Assembly: GCA_910577185.1 (NCBI GenBank)
Contig: CAJTLR010000012.1
Coordinates: forward strand, 1 to 64,000
Source: an uncultured Acetatifactor sp.
GTDB lineage: Bacteria > Bacillota > Clostridia > Lachnospirales > Lachnospiraceae
Direction of reading: 5' to 3'
DNA length: 64,000 nucleotides
Below are positions 33,640 to 42,697 of the stretch, piece by piece (within the stretch, counting starts at the first letter, position 1; each line of letters starts with the position of its first letter). Below the pieces are notes generated by a model. It worked only from the letters and a program-made list of their open reading frames with translations, was not told the DNA's origin and searched no databases. The position numbers and the translations under genes were made by a program.

Positions 33640-34375
33640 CCTTGTCGCCTCCTTCCTTTGTCAGCCGTGGCAGGATCATGTCCCTCACGTAAACCGGGTT
33701 GATTTCCGCAGCAATAAAATCCCGTCCATGTTTGATGCATGAAACGATCTCACTGCCTGATCCTGCAAATGGTATCACTACTAAATCTCCCGGATCGCTG
33801 CTGGCAAGCAGGATCCGCTCTGCCAGTTTTTCCGGTTTCTGTGTGGGATGCCCGGTTGATTCTTTGTAGTTTGGCATGACCCTGGAAAATTCCCAAACAT
33901 TCCCGCAGCTTTTCCCTTTGGGATTTTTTCTCTTGTCCTTCTCCCACCCACTATGGTAAGGAATCCGTATTCTGTCATGGTTGATCTCATGCAGAGGGTT
34001 ACTGTAGAACCACATAAATTCCGTTTCATGCCGGTAACATGCTTTTCCCGGCCGTCCTGTTGCAAAATTCCAGACGATCAGGTTGCGCTTCGTCCAGCCA
34101 AACCGGTCTAACACATGGACGGATAGCTTATCTATCATCTGGCAGCTCCCCCAGCAGTAAAAGGCTCCAGTGGGTTTTAATATCCGGTAACACTCCGACA
34201 CCCACTGAAAACACCATTCCAGATACTGCGGAATGGAATCATAGACAAAATCAAAAGGCCCTTTCATGTGGTAGTAAGGGGGATCTGCGATCACCAGGTC
34301 TGCGCTCATGGAAGGAAGCGATTGCAATATTTCCACGCAGTCCGCTTCATAGACCTGGTTCCGTTTTATCTCCAT
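33614..34375 (-). CDS. Beta-class DNA methyltransferase (N4/N6), ICE-encoded
   Basis: This 253-residue protein has the catalytic motif ADPPYYH at about 31-37 near the N-terminus, TGHPTQKPEKLAERIL at about 187 and the SAM motif PFAGSGSE at about 212, the order of beta-class N4-cytosine or N6-adenine methylases. No restriction endonuclease is adjacent. Solitary methylases in ICEs are thought to hide the element from host restriction, or to modify host DNA. It is first in a cassette of two methylase-like genes and a radical SAM gene. The ATG has an AAGGTGAT site. Confidence 0.9.
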   Translation of the reverse strand: MEIKRNQVYEADCVEILQSLPSMSADLVIADPPYYHMKGPFDFVYDSIPQYLEWCFQWVSECYRILKPTGAFYCWGSCQMIDKLSVHVLDRFGWTKRNLIVWNFATGRPGKACYRHETEFMWFYSNPLHEINHDRIRIPYHSGWEKDKRKNPKGKSCGNVWEFSRVMPNYKESTGHPTQKPEKLAERILLASSDPGDLVVIPFAGSGSEIVSCIKHGRDFIAAEINPVYVRDMILPRLTKEGGDKDTDTTPVP

Positions 34376-34469
34376 ATATCACCTTTCCTTTCTTAAACAG
34401 CCATGAATTGCAGGTCATCAATCTTTTCTGTAACTTTATCAGTTATAATTGTCACTCAATGCCCGCATT

Positions 34470-37400
34470 TTAAGGCAGCCGACCCCCGCTGTAGAACTTT
34501 GATAACCAGTAGCTTGTGTCAAGACTGGCGTAAGAAATTGGCGAACCGCAGTGGATCATGCGCCCGCCGCCTACATAGATCCCAACATGGGTGACAGGGG
34601 TAGCCGCCGAATAGGTTCCGGTAAAAAAGACCAGATCCCCCGGCTGCATGTCCGCCCTGGAAACCGGGGTGCAGAGATTGTAAAGCCCCTGCGCCGTCTG
34701 CCTGCCCACGTTCCCTACGCCGGAATGGTTGATGACCCACGACACATAGCCGGAGCAGTCAAAGGAAGTAGCCGGCGAGGAACCGCCCCAGACATAGGGG
34801 AATCCCAGGTATTTTTCCGCTTCCGCCAGCATGGCTTCAAAACTGCCGTCGCCCATGGCCGCTCCCGGATTTGCCGCAAAATCAGGCATACCGGTCGCTC
34901 CGCCGCCCGGAAGGTAGCCGTATCCGCCGTTATCCACATAATAATAGGGGTTTAAATACTGGCCGTTATGGGTGACTTCCAGATGTAAATGTGCCCCGGT
35001 GCTGTTCCCGGTGTTCCCCACAGCGGCAATGACGTCACCCCGTTTTACTTCCTGTCCCGCCCTGACTGAGAGGGTGGAGCAGTGGGCGTACCGTGACTGG
35101 TAGCCGTCCTCCCCTTCGATCACAACACACAGGCCGTAGTCCCCGGCATTTTCCGCCGATACCACACGTCCGTCCTGCACGGCTTTGATCGGCGTCCCTG
35201 CCGCGACGCCGATATCAACGCCCCGGTGGAGGTCTTTTGCCCCGGTCGTGGGGTGTACCCGGTAGCCGTATGGGCTGGTAACATAAGGGATCCACGCAAA
35301 ATCAAAAGGATTCCCATAGCACTGGCGGTTGCCGCAGGTCTGCATATATACGCCGTAACGGTCTGTCTGGTCGCCTGGCGCAAGGCTGGACGCGATGATC
35401 TCCGAGAGCGGGCGCACGGTCAGCGTGGTCTGGAGGACATACCAGTCATATTCCTGTTCCTCGTCATTCTCGTCAATGTAGGTGCGGATCTCCACGATCT
35501 CTGTCCGGGTGAGCTGGTACTGCTGTCCGAACAGCCGGTCAAGCTCCGCCTCCACCTGTGCATAGGTAAAGTCCCCGTAAGCCGCCGTGAGGTATCCCAT
35601 CAGTTCATAGGGGTTGTGGCCGATCTCGCCGATATTGTAGCGGTATTCATCATAGTTTGGATAATCCGTCTCCGTACTGTTGATGTTCCTTTGCAGGTCG
35701 GTCTCCAGTTCGGTATAGTACAGTTCGCTTTTCTCAATTTCCGGATCCTCCGCCACATAACAGGTGGATATCACTGCCGATTGTACGCCGGTGAGCATGG
35801 CGGAGCAGGAAGAAAACAGGGAGCCGCACATGGCAAAAATAAGGACGCCCACAGCGACGATCCCAAGGACTGCTTTGTGGGCGATGATTTTCTGCGCGAT
35901 GGCGCGGATCACCTGCCCGGCAGCGGTCAGGACGTTGGTGGTGTGCTTTGCCCCCTTTGCCGTTTCCCTTGCCGCGGCGGCATATTTCCGTTTCAGTTTC
36001 TGCTTCTGGATCCATTTGGATAATGCTTTTTTCTTCTGTAATTCCGGGTTATCCAGAAGGAGTTTTTGGTAAGCCGCGTTTACGTTGGCTTTTGCCAGAC
36101 GTTTTTCCGCGCGGCGCACTTCCCGGTAAGGCTTATCGTGCAGCCCGCGCTTGTTCCAGCGCAGAAACCGCCCTCCGGCGCGTTCTGCCGTAAACTCCGC
36201 CTTGTGCGCCGCCTCCACGCCCACGTTGTCCCGCTCCGTTTCCCGGATCTTCTGGTGCAGCTTTAAGGAAGCAGTGGTCACAGCAGTCCACCGCAGGGCC
36301 GTCACCGCTCGTTTCGGCAGCGGCGGCTTTTCGTATTCCGGGATCACTTCGGTTTCAAACTGTAACCGGCGCTTCACCTTCCCGGATTCACTGTCATACT
36401 GCTTCTGCAAATGGGCACGGCGACGGGTCGGCAGTTTGGATTGTGCCTTTTCCAGTTTTTTTCCTGCTGATTCGGCTTTGTGCTGCGCCGATTCATATTT
36501 TTTCTGCTGTCTGGACAGTCCCGGAGGTTTCCCCTGATCCGGCGCGTCGTTTTTTCCGGCGGCAGTTTTCCGTTCCTCCGGCGGCAGTTCGCTCCGGTCA
36601 TATTGCAGGCGGGACGGGCTTTCCGGCCTTTTTTCTTCAGCCAAAAACTTTGCCGCCAGCCTCTGTTTTTCTTTTGTACGGTTTCCGGGCGGTTCCATCG
36701 TCCTGTTATCCTCATGTTCAAACCGGAGCCGTCCGGTTTCCTGGGACGCAGGAGCCTTTCCCTGTTCCTTTTCTATGGCTTTCTGCCCTGGCTTTGCCGC
36801 TTCGGCAGCAAACCTCCGCGCCTGTTTCTTTTTTGCCGCCGTCCGGCCTTTGGGATTTGCCTGCTCCTTTCTGGTCTCTGTCCGGCTCTGGGGTTTTGCC
36901 TCCTTTCCATCCCCATGGATAAATCGGAGCCGTCCGGTTTCGCTTATTTCCGCGTCAGATTCCGGCAGGCTGTCATCGGATATTTTTTCAGTCCCGGCGG
37001 AAAACTTTACCGCCATTTTCTTTTTTACTGCCGCCCGGTCTTTTCCTGCTTCCCCATTTGTTTCCTTCGGCTCGAATTGCAGCCGCCCGGTTTCATGGAG
37101 CGGCGGGGAGTGAGGGGGCATCCCGTCCCCCGGCGCGCCATCCGGTTCGGTATCTCTGCCCGGAATGGGTGTATCCGCTTCAAAATGCCGTCTTACCGCC
37201 GCCCGCGCTTTCCTTCCTGCCTGCGGTTCTGTCACGGGATCCGGGGTCCAGCCGGCTCCTGGCGGTGTATCCGGCAAATCCATGGGTTTTTCCTGCCCTG
37301 AATGGGAAGAATGATGTTTTTTTGACGGTTCCGGCGGCACGTTCGTATCTCCAAGCGTATGGTTATCCCCGGCGGTATCTCCTTCAGCCGAAAAAGACTG

Positions 37401-37757
37401 CTCCTGGAAGATCGGAACATCTGCGGCTTCCCGCATGGAAGCAGGGGCATTTGTCGGCCCCCATATTTCCGGCGCGGCGGCCTCCGAGAAACGGTCGTTT
37501 ATATCCTGCGGCACCGGCGGGTTTTCCGGCGGCTGGTACGCCGGGTTATGTCCCTGTTTCTGTTCCGCTGTCTGTATGCGTCCCTGGGATCGGTGCCCGG
37601 CTGAGGTGTCTGCCTGCCGTTCCTGCCGGAAAGAAATTTCTTCAAGGCGGGTGCTGATCCGCTGCTGTGTCCCCTGGGTCAGGTTTTTCTCCGTCAGCCC
37701 GTCGCGGGTCATTTTCTGTACTTTTTTATCCCGCACCTTAAATTCCTGCCCTCTCAT
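34470..37757 (-). CDS. VirB1-like two-domain peptidoglycan hydrolase (M23 plus NlpC/P60)
   Basis: This 1,095-residue protein opens the cell wall for the transfer channel. About 600 residues of low-complexity, charged, Pro/Arg/Lys-rich sequence are followed by a membrane segment (AVLGIVAVGVLIFAMCGSLF, about 635-655). Outside are an M23/LytM endopeptidase domain (H844 and D848, and H923-L-H925) and a C-terminal NlpC/P60 domain with C1001 in FDCSGY, H1057 in THVGIY. The long cytoplasmic N-terminus is unusual. It contains repeated ETGRLRFEHED/ETGRLQFEPKE-like words. The gene overlaps the DUF6674 gene by 4 bases. Confidence 0.9.
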   Translation of the reverse strand: MRGQEFKVRDKKVQKMTRDGLTEKNLTQGTQQRISTRLEEISFRQERQADTSAGHRSQGRIQTAEQKQGHNPAYQPPENPPVPQDINDRFSEAAAPEIWGPTNAPASMREAADVPIFQEQSFSAEGDTAGDNHTLGDTNVPPEPSKKHHSSHSGQEKPMDLPDTPPGAGWTPDPVTEPQAGRKARAAVRRHFEADTPIPGRDTEPDGAPGDGMPPHSPPLHETGRLQFEPKETNGEAGKDRAAVKKKMAVKFSAGTEKISDDSLPESDAEISETGRLRFIHGDGKEAKPQSRTETRKEQANPKGRTAAKKKQARRFAAEAAKPGQKAIEKEQGKAPASQETGRLRFEHEDNRTMEPPGNRTKEKQRLAAKFLAEEKRPESPSRLQYDRSELPPEERKTAAGKNDAPDQGKPPGLSRQQKKYESAQHKAESAGKKLEKAQSKLPTRRRAHLQKQYDSESGKVKRRLQFETEVIPEYEKPPLPKRAVTALRWTAVTTASLKLHQKIRETERDNVGVEAAHKAEFTAERAGGRFLRWNKRGLHDKPYREVRRAEKRLAKANVNAAYQKLLLDNPELQKKKALSKWIQKQKLKRKYAAAARETAKGAKHTTNVLTAAGQVIRAIAQKIIAHKAVLGIVAVGVLIFAMCGSLFSSCSAMLTGVQSAVISTCYVAEDPEIEKSELYYTELETDLQRNINSTETDYPNYDEYRYNIGEIGHNPYELMGYLTAAYGDFTYAQVEAELDRLFGQQYQLTRTEIVEIRTYIDENDEEQEYDWYVLQTTLTVRPLSEIIASSLAPGDQTDRYGVYMQTCGNRQCYGNPFDFAWIPYVTSPYGYRVHPTTGAKDLHRGVDIGVAAGTPIKAVQDGRVVSAENAGDYGLCVVIEGEDGYQSRYAHCSTLSVRAGQEVKRGDVIAAVGNTGNSTGAHLHLEVTHNGQYLNPYYYVDNGGYGYLPGGGATGMPDFAANPGAAMGDGSFEAMLAEAEKYLGFPYVWGGSSPATSFDCSGYVSWVINHSGVGNVGRQTAQGLYNLCTPVSRADMQPGDLVFFTGTYSAATPVTHVGIYVGGGRMIHCGSPISYASLDTSYWLSKFYSGGRLP

Positions 37758-38662
37758 AATGCCGCCTCCTGTGCTTTCCGTCCTTTATCCGGTGCAGGGG
37801 CGGTATGGGCGGCGGCACGGTTTTTCTTCTCCTTTAAGTCTTTCAGCACGGAAGGCTTTTCTTTTGGTTCCTCCGCCTTATCTGGCTGCTGTTCCTGTCC
37901 GTCCAGGGCGGCGGTCTCTTTCCGAGCTTCCTTCCCGTCCCTGCCAGCGGAAGCGGCATCCATTTCCGGCTGTGTTTTCTCCGCCGCCTGTTCCAGACGT
38001 TCCACGCTGCCAATGGCGGCGAGAGCCAGATTGTTCAGTTTATTTAAGATGTTCCGTTCCGCACGGAGGGGTGCAAGGACAGCCGCCTGGAAGCGGCCCT
38101 CCGTGCCTCCGTCCACAGTCACCATTTCTTTTCCGGCAGCGGCGCGGCCTGCGTTCTTTAAATGCCCGCCCACGCTCCGCAGTTCCTTTCCCACAGCTTC
38201 CACCTTCTCAATAGACTGCCTGATTTCGGTAATGGAACCGGATAAATTTTTTTGCATGGCTTCCAGCGTCTTTTTTGCCCCGATCGCGGAAACGGCTTTA
38301 TCCAGGGCTTTTACGCCGGCCTGTTTTATGCCGGCAGCCGCCTCTTTAGCACACGTTATGATCTGTTCCTTTAATCCCATGATCCCCTCCTGCATGGCAT
38401 GGATCCGGTTATCTACCGCGTCTATGGTACGGGAGACAAAGCCTTTTTCCGGGCTTTCCTGCATTTTGGCCAGCTGTTCCCTGGCCTGCGCCAGTTCCTG
38501 GGACGCCGCCCTTAGCTGCTCCGCCATGCTCTCCATCTGCCAGAGCAGGATGGAATAGTCATGGCCTGCATCCGGCCTGTTGTTTTCCACCAGCATCCGG
38601 TAAAACTGCCGGACGGCTTCGTTTTCCATAAGCTGCCCGCCCTGCGCGTTGTTCTCGTTCAT
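37754..38662 (-). CDS. DUF6674 family coiled-coil ICE protein with KPS tail
   Basis: The 302-residue protein is soluble and largely helical, with segments such as VRQFYRMLVENNRPDA, LAQAREQLAKMQESP and AVEKV-type helices; RSVGGHLKNAGRAAAGKE is a conserved block of DUF6674. It ends with KPSVLKDLKEKKNRAA, one of the seven KPS tails. DUF6674 genes are regular partners of ICE transfer genes with unknown role. It lies between virB4 and the hydrolase gene. Confidence 0.82.
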   Translation of the reverse strand: MNENNAQGGQLMENEAVRQFYRMLVENNRPDAGHDYSILLWQMESMAEQLRAASQELAQAREQLAKMQESPEKGFVSRTIDAVDNRIHAMQEGIMGLKEQIITCAKEAAAGIKQAGVKALDKAVSAIGAKKTLEAMQKNLSGSITEIRQSIEKVEAVGKELRSVGGHLKNAGRAAAGKEMVTVDGGTEGRFQAAVLAPLRAERNILNKLNNLALAAIGSVERLEQAAEKTQPEMDAASAGRDGKEARKETAALDGQEQQPDKAEEPKEKPSVLKDLKEKKNRAAAHTAPAPDKGRKAQEAAL

Positions 38663-38692
38663 TGTTCCGCCCTCCTTTCCGCCGCTGTTTTA

Positions 38693-41158
38693 TCAGGCTT
38701 CCGCCAGATCTTCGGGCCTTGTTGTTAGTAATTGATACAAACGGGTCTGTTTCGGAAAATGGTCGATAAAAGGTATGATCACATTCCCGTAAAATAAAAG
38801 CCCCTCACCGGCGTTGGAATTGGTCACATAGGAAAGCTGGTGGGGGGAGATGTTCAGCTGCTTCGCCAGGATCTGTCGGTCGCCCGCAGCCTGGTTGAGC
38901 ATATAGATGAAATCGCTGTTCTCAAAGATATTTTCGATCTCCCTGGAAGAAAGGAGATCCTTCACATTCTGCGTGATGCCGGTCGGGATCCCTCCCCACT
39001 TCCGGAAACGCTTCCAGATCTCCACCGAATAGGCGGCGGTCTGTTCCTCCTTCAGTAAAAGGTGGAATTCGTCAACATAGAGCCGGGTGGACTTATGGGC
39101 TTCCCGGTTTACCGTGACGCGCCCCCAGACCTGATCCTGCACTACCAGCATACCCAGCTTTTTCAGCTGCTTCCCCAGCTCCTTGATGTCATAGCAGACG
39201 ATCCGGGACTGGATATCCACGTTCGTCCGGTGGTTGAACACATTTAAGGAGCCGGTCACATAGATGGCCATGCAGTCCACCACATGCCGCGCCCGTTCGC
39301 CGCCGTATTTTTCGATCTCTTCATATAAATCCTGTAAGATTGGCATTTTCTCCGGCACAGGGTCGTTAAAAAAGCGGTGATAGACCCGGCGCAGGCACTG
39401 GTCGATGATACTCTTTTCGTCCGGCTCCACCTTCCCCATCATCAGTTCCATGAGCGACAGGATAAAGTCGCTCTTTAAAATCAGCGGGTCGTCGTCCTCG
39501 CTGTAATTTAAGTTGATGTCCATGGGGTTGATGTACTGGCTGGAAGTCGGGGATACCTTGATGACCTGCCCGCCCAGCGCCGTCACCAGCGGCGAATATT
39601 CCGCTTCCGGGTCGATAATGGCGATATCATCCGCCGTGATCAGGAAAGCGTTGGTGATCTCCCTTTTGGCGGAGAAGGATTTCCCCGCGCCGGGTGTCCC
39701 CAGGATCAGGCCGTTTGGGTTCTTTAACTTTTTCCGGTCGCACATGATCAGGTTGTTGGAAAGGGCGTTGACGCCGTAATACAGCGATTCCCCGGACTGG
39801 AAAAGCTCCTGGGTGGTGAACGGCACGAAGATCGCCGTGCTGCTGGTGGTAAGCCCCCGCTGGATCTGCACCTGGTTCACGCCCAGCGGCAGGGAGGATA
39901 AAAAGCCCTGTTCCTGCTGGTAGCTCAGCCTCCGCAGGGCGCAGTTGTATTTCTGTGCGATCCCCGCCGCTTGGAACACGTTGTTCTCCAGTTTCTGCCG
40001 TTTCGCCGCCGTGTTCATCACAAGCACCGTGACAAGAAACATCCGCTCGTTGCGGCTCTGCAAGTCCTCCAGCAGCGTCTTTGCCTCGTTCCCGTAGGTG
40101 GCAAGATCGGTCGGAATGATGTCCATGTCGTACCCTGCCCGCACCGCTTTTTTCTGCTCCTCGATGCGCATTTTGTCCAGATCGGTCAGCTTGCGCTTCA
40201 CTGTCTTTATGGCTGCGCTCTGGTCGATGGACTGGATATGTAGCGTGACCACCATGCTGTTCTCTAGGTCGAGAAAATCCGCCAGCATACGGTCGGTCAG
40301 TTCCGGCGCTAAGATCTGCAAAAACGAAACCGCGCCGTAGGTCTGCCCCACCTTGAAATACTGCCCGTTCTGAAAGGTGAAACTGTCCGGCGCGATAAAA
40401 TCCTTGCTGGACAGCCCGGTCTTCCAGATGGCGTCCCAGGCAAAGAGGAATTTCCTCTCTCCGGCAGGGTGGAACATCTGGTGCAGGATGGCGAGCCGTT
40501 CGTACCCGTCCAGCGCCCTTGCTTTCACTCCCAGCACCTTGAAATTCGCCAGGATATCCGCCTCAATCCGTTCCAGCCGGGTCTTTGCTGCTTTGATGTC
40601 GTCCGCCTCAATGCCAAAGGTGATGTACTTCGTCTTTGTCAGGCCGTTGTTGCCCCTGGCGAGCTGGCTTTGCAGCATCCCGGCGTATTCCCGGCGGATC
40701 CCGTTGAACATGTCGTCCTGCTCCGGGATCTCAATGGACTTCTTAAATTTCTCCATGTCCGCCTTCTGGTTCAGGAAAGAAAGCTGGAAGCGGATGGATG
40801 CGTCAAAATAGTTGAGGAAGTCGCACCAGTTCTCAAAAATGATGTTCTTGTCCTCGTTCTGCGCCAGCTGGTAGTTGATGTCTAAAAACTCGATCTGCTT
40901 CGTATAGTAGTTCCCGCCTGCCGCGCAGATGCCGTCCTGGCGCATCTCCCGGTAAGGGATCGTCTCCTGCGCCGATTTCGGGATCCGCCCGTCGCGCTTC
41001 GCCTTTTTTACGGAAGCGACAAGCCGCCTTTTTTCCTTTTCGGACAGCTTCCCTCCGGGTGAAAGGCGCAGGGACTTTAACTCCGCCTTATCTTTTTTGT
41101 ATTGGTTTTTTGCGGCCTGCAGGGCCTTTTCCTGCTTTGCCTGCTGTTTTGTTTTCAA
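38693..41158 (-). CDS. virB4: Conjugative transfer ATPase VirB4/TraE-like
   Basis: The best start is TTG at 41158, 9 bases after AAGGAGG, giving 821 residues; the open frame extends upstream but reads into PrgI in another frame. An N-terminal basic coiled segment is followed by the VirB4 N-domain, then the ATPase with Walker A LGTPGAGKS at 485-493 and Walker B LYVDEFHLLL near 730. It powers assembly and function of the type IV secretion channel at the inner face of the membrane. It overlaps the prgI gene by 71 bases. Confidence 0.93.
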   Translation of the reverse strand: MKTKQQAKQEKALQAAKNQYKKDKAELKSLRLSPGGKLSEKEKRRLVASVKKAKRDGRIPKSAQETIPYREMRQDGICAAGGNYYTKQIEFLDINYQLAQNEDKNIIFENWCDFLNYFDASIRFQLSFLNQKADMEKFKKSIEIPEQDDMFNGIRREYAGMLQSQLARGNNGLTKTKYITFGIEADDIKAAKTRLERIEADILANFKVLGVKARALDGYERLAILHQMFHPAGERKFLFAWDAIWKTGLSSKDFIAPDSFTFQNGQYFKVGQTYGAVSFLQILAPELTDRMLADFLDLENSMVVTLHIQSIDQSAAIKTVKRKLTDLDKMRIEEQKKAVRAGYDMDIIPTDLATYGNEAKTLLEDLQSRNERMFLVTVLVMNTAAKRQKLENNVFQAAGIAQKYNCALRRLSYQQEQGFLSSLPLGVNQVQIQRGLTTSSTAIFVPFTTQELFQSGESLYYGVNALSNNLIMCDRKKLKNPNGLILGTPGAGKSFSAKREITNAFLITADDIAIIDPEAEYSPLVTALGGQVIKVSPTSSQYINPMDINLNYSEDDDPLILKSDFILSLMELMMGKVEPDEKSIIDQCLRRVYHRFFNDPVPEKMPILQDLYEEIEKYGGERARHVVDCMAIYVTGSLNVFNHRTNVDIQSRIVCYDIKELGKQLKKLGMLVVQDQVWGRVTVNREAHKSTRLYVDEFHLLLKEEQTAAYSVEIWKRFRKWGGIPTGITQNVKDLLSSREIENIFENSDFIYMLNQAAGDRQILAKQLNISPHQLSYVTNSNAGEGLLFYGNVIIPFIDHFPKQTRLYQLLTTRPEDLAEA

Positions 41159-41510
41159 TCTTTTCTGCCTCCTTGTCAAATTCCGCCTGCCGCATGAGGG
41201 CGGCATAGCCATTGTCGGTACGGTAAGGCCGGGCCGGTGGCCGCAGGAACGATACATTAAGGAAGTTTCCCAGCACTTTTTCCAGCGGCTGCCCGTCCTT
41301 TTCATAAATGCCGAACGCAAAAAAGGGCAGCATGAGGCCGATCATCAAAAGCGCCGCCGGCTCATTCCCGATGCTGCCGCGGCTGAAAAGGTAGGCCGGT
41401 ATCCCGATAAGCCCGCCCAGGCCGAAGCATACCAGCTGCCGCTTTGTCAGGTTCAGCGCCACCTTGGTCTTTACTTTCGTCAGATCCTTTGGCACGGGTA
41501 CAAATGCCAT
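41088..41510 (-). CDS. PrgI family transfer membrane protein
   Basis: This 140-residue protein begins FVPVPKDLTKVKTKVALNLT, the PrgI start, and has two membrane segments (LVCFGLGGLIGIPAYLF and AALLMIGLMLPFFAFGI). A C-terminal conserved patch contains SFLRPPARPYRT and a lysine-rich end. PrgI is the VirB3-like subunit that works with VirB4. The start has a GGAGGTG site. It lies immediately after the DUF3849 stop. Confidence 0.87.
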   Translation of the reverse strand: MAFVPVPKDLTKVKTKVALNLTKRQLVCFGLGGLIGIPAYLFSRGSIGNEPAALLMIGLMLPFFAFGIYEKDGQPLEKVLGNFLNVSFLRPPARPYRTDNGYAALMRQAEFDKEAEKIENKTAGKAGKGPAGRKKPIQKR

Positions 41511-42026
41511 TTACCTCACCTCCCGGTCTCTGTTTTTTGCCTGTTTTTTTTCCCCGGCTGCGGGCGGCGCGGATAACTGCGCGCGGATCGACGGTTTGGG
41601 CTTTTCTTCCTCCGGCAGCGCTTTTTCCCTGCCGCGCTCCTGGCGTACAAGGCTGATGAAACCGTCCAGCACAGCCGGATGGCTCTCCACAACGTAATCC
41701 AGACGCGGCTCAAAGACAGGATTGCCGCTTTCCGGGATCGGAAACGTCTCAGCCCACGCTTTGTTGTCCCTGGAAAAACGCCCGTCAAGCTGCTTCGTCT
41801 GGACAGTGTTTGCCAGAACCCAGTCCACCCGGTCAATGCCGTATTCCTCGATCACCGGTCTGATACAGCCGCCTTTCAGGTGGAGGCCGTCAAAATTTTC
41901 CCGGATTGCCGCCTCCACCGCATGTTTGCACGCAATGTTCAGTTTATGGGAAGCCCGGAACAGGGCAGTTTCCTCCCTGGCCCGTGCTTCCGCTGCGGAA
42001 AGTTTATAGATTTCCGGATATTCCAT
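41511..42026 (-). CDS. DUF3849 family ICE protein with KPS tail
   Basis: From the ATG at 42026 (8 bases after GGAGG; another ATG two codons upstream is too close to the site) the protein has 171 residues. FRASHKLNIACKHAVEAAI, NFDGLHLKGGCIRPVIEEYG and DGRFSRDNKAWAETFPIP are the conserved core of DUF3849. The tail KPSIRAQLSAPPAAGEKKQ is one of the element's KPS tails. Role unknown; members of this family occur singly or repeated in ICEs. Confidence 0.83.
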   Translation of the reverse strand: MEYPEIYKLSAAEARAREETALFRASHKLNIACKHAVEAAIRENFDGLHLKGGCIRPVIEEYGIDRVDWVLANTVQTKQLDGRFSRDNKAWAETFPIPESGNPVFEPRLDYVVESHPAVLDGFISLVRQERGREKALPEEEKPKPSIRAQLSAPPAAGEKKQAKNRDREVR

Positions 42027-42068
42027 GTTCATTTCCTCCTTTTTCCGCCCGGTATCCGGACGGATCCT

Positions 42069-42686
42069 TTAACGCGCCCCTTTGTCCGCTGATCTCTGTG
42101 CTTCCGGGGCCGGACGCGCGGCGGCTTCTTTTGCTGCGCTTTGCAGCGCCCCGCGCAGGGAAGGTTTTTCCACCGCTTTCTGGTATTCCCCCAGGACAGC
42201 GGTATTGATCGCCTGGCGCATTTCCGCCGTGGTGGGGCAGCATATGTCATGGTATTTGCCGTCCTTCCCTTTGCTGCTCGGCATGGCGACAAATTTTCCT
42301 TTTTCGCTGTCCATAACGCGGATCCCGTTCACGGCAAAACAGCCTCCGACCGTCGCGCTGGCAAATGCGAGCAGGTTCCCTCCCTTTTCCTGAAGGGGAT
42401 ATACCTTGACGCTGACGTCCAGCGTATTCTTCTGGTTTTCCATAGCAGCCTCCTTTCTTTGTGTTTCCAGGGGCAGGAGGTTCCCGTTTTCATAACGGTA
42501 GCCTGCCTCCCGGACTGCGTTTTGTGTTTCCGCTGACACACGCCCATTTACCAGAAGATCCGTATCAATGGCAAACAGGAGCATATCTTTTTCGTTAAAT
42601 TCCTCCGGCAGCTTCCCGTTCCATGTCCGGCGCATCTGCCCGGTTTCATCCATACGGTAACGCGCCGGCATCCGTCTTTCCCCCAT
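42069..42686 (-). CDS. SpoVG-domain protein with ICE-specific N-terminus and KPS tail
   Basis: The full frame gives 205 residues. Residues 1-80 are an unknown domain (YRMDETGQMRRTWNGKLPEE). Residues about 82-165 match SpoVG, a small nucleic-acid-binding regulator: VKVYPLQEKGGNLLAFASAT, FAVNGIRVMDSEKGKFVAMP and DICCPTTAEMRQAINTAVL. The C-terminus has KPSLRGALQSAAKEAAARP. An internal ATG at 42443 has a perfect AAAGGAGG site 5 bases upstream and would produce the SpoVG part alone, so two products from one gene are likely. Function in the ICE is unknown; RNA or DNA binding is expected. Confidence 0.82.
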   Translation of the reverse strand: MGERRMPARYRMDETGQMRRTWNGKLPEEFNEKDMLLFAIDTDLLVNGRVSAETQNAVREAGYRYENGNLLPLETQRKEAAMENQKNTLDVSVKVYPLQEKGGNLLAFASATVGGCFAVNGIRVMDSEKGKFVAMPSSKGKDGKYHDICCPTTAEMRQAINTAVLGEYQKAVEKPSLRGALQSAAKEAAARPAPEAQRSADKGAR

Positions 42687-42697
42687 AAGCGCCCCCT

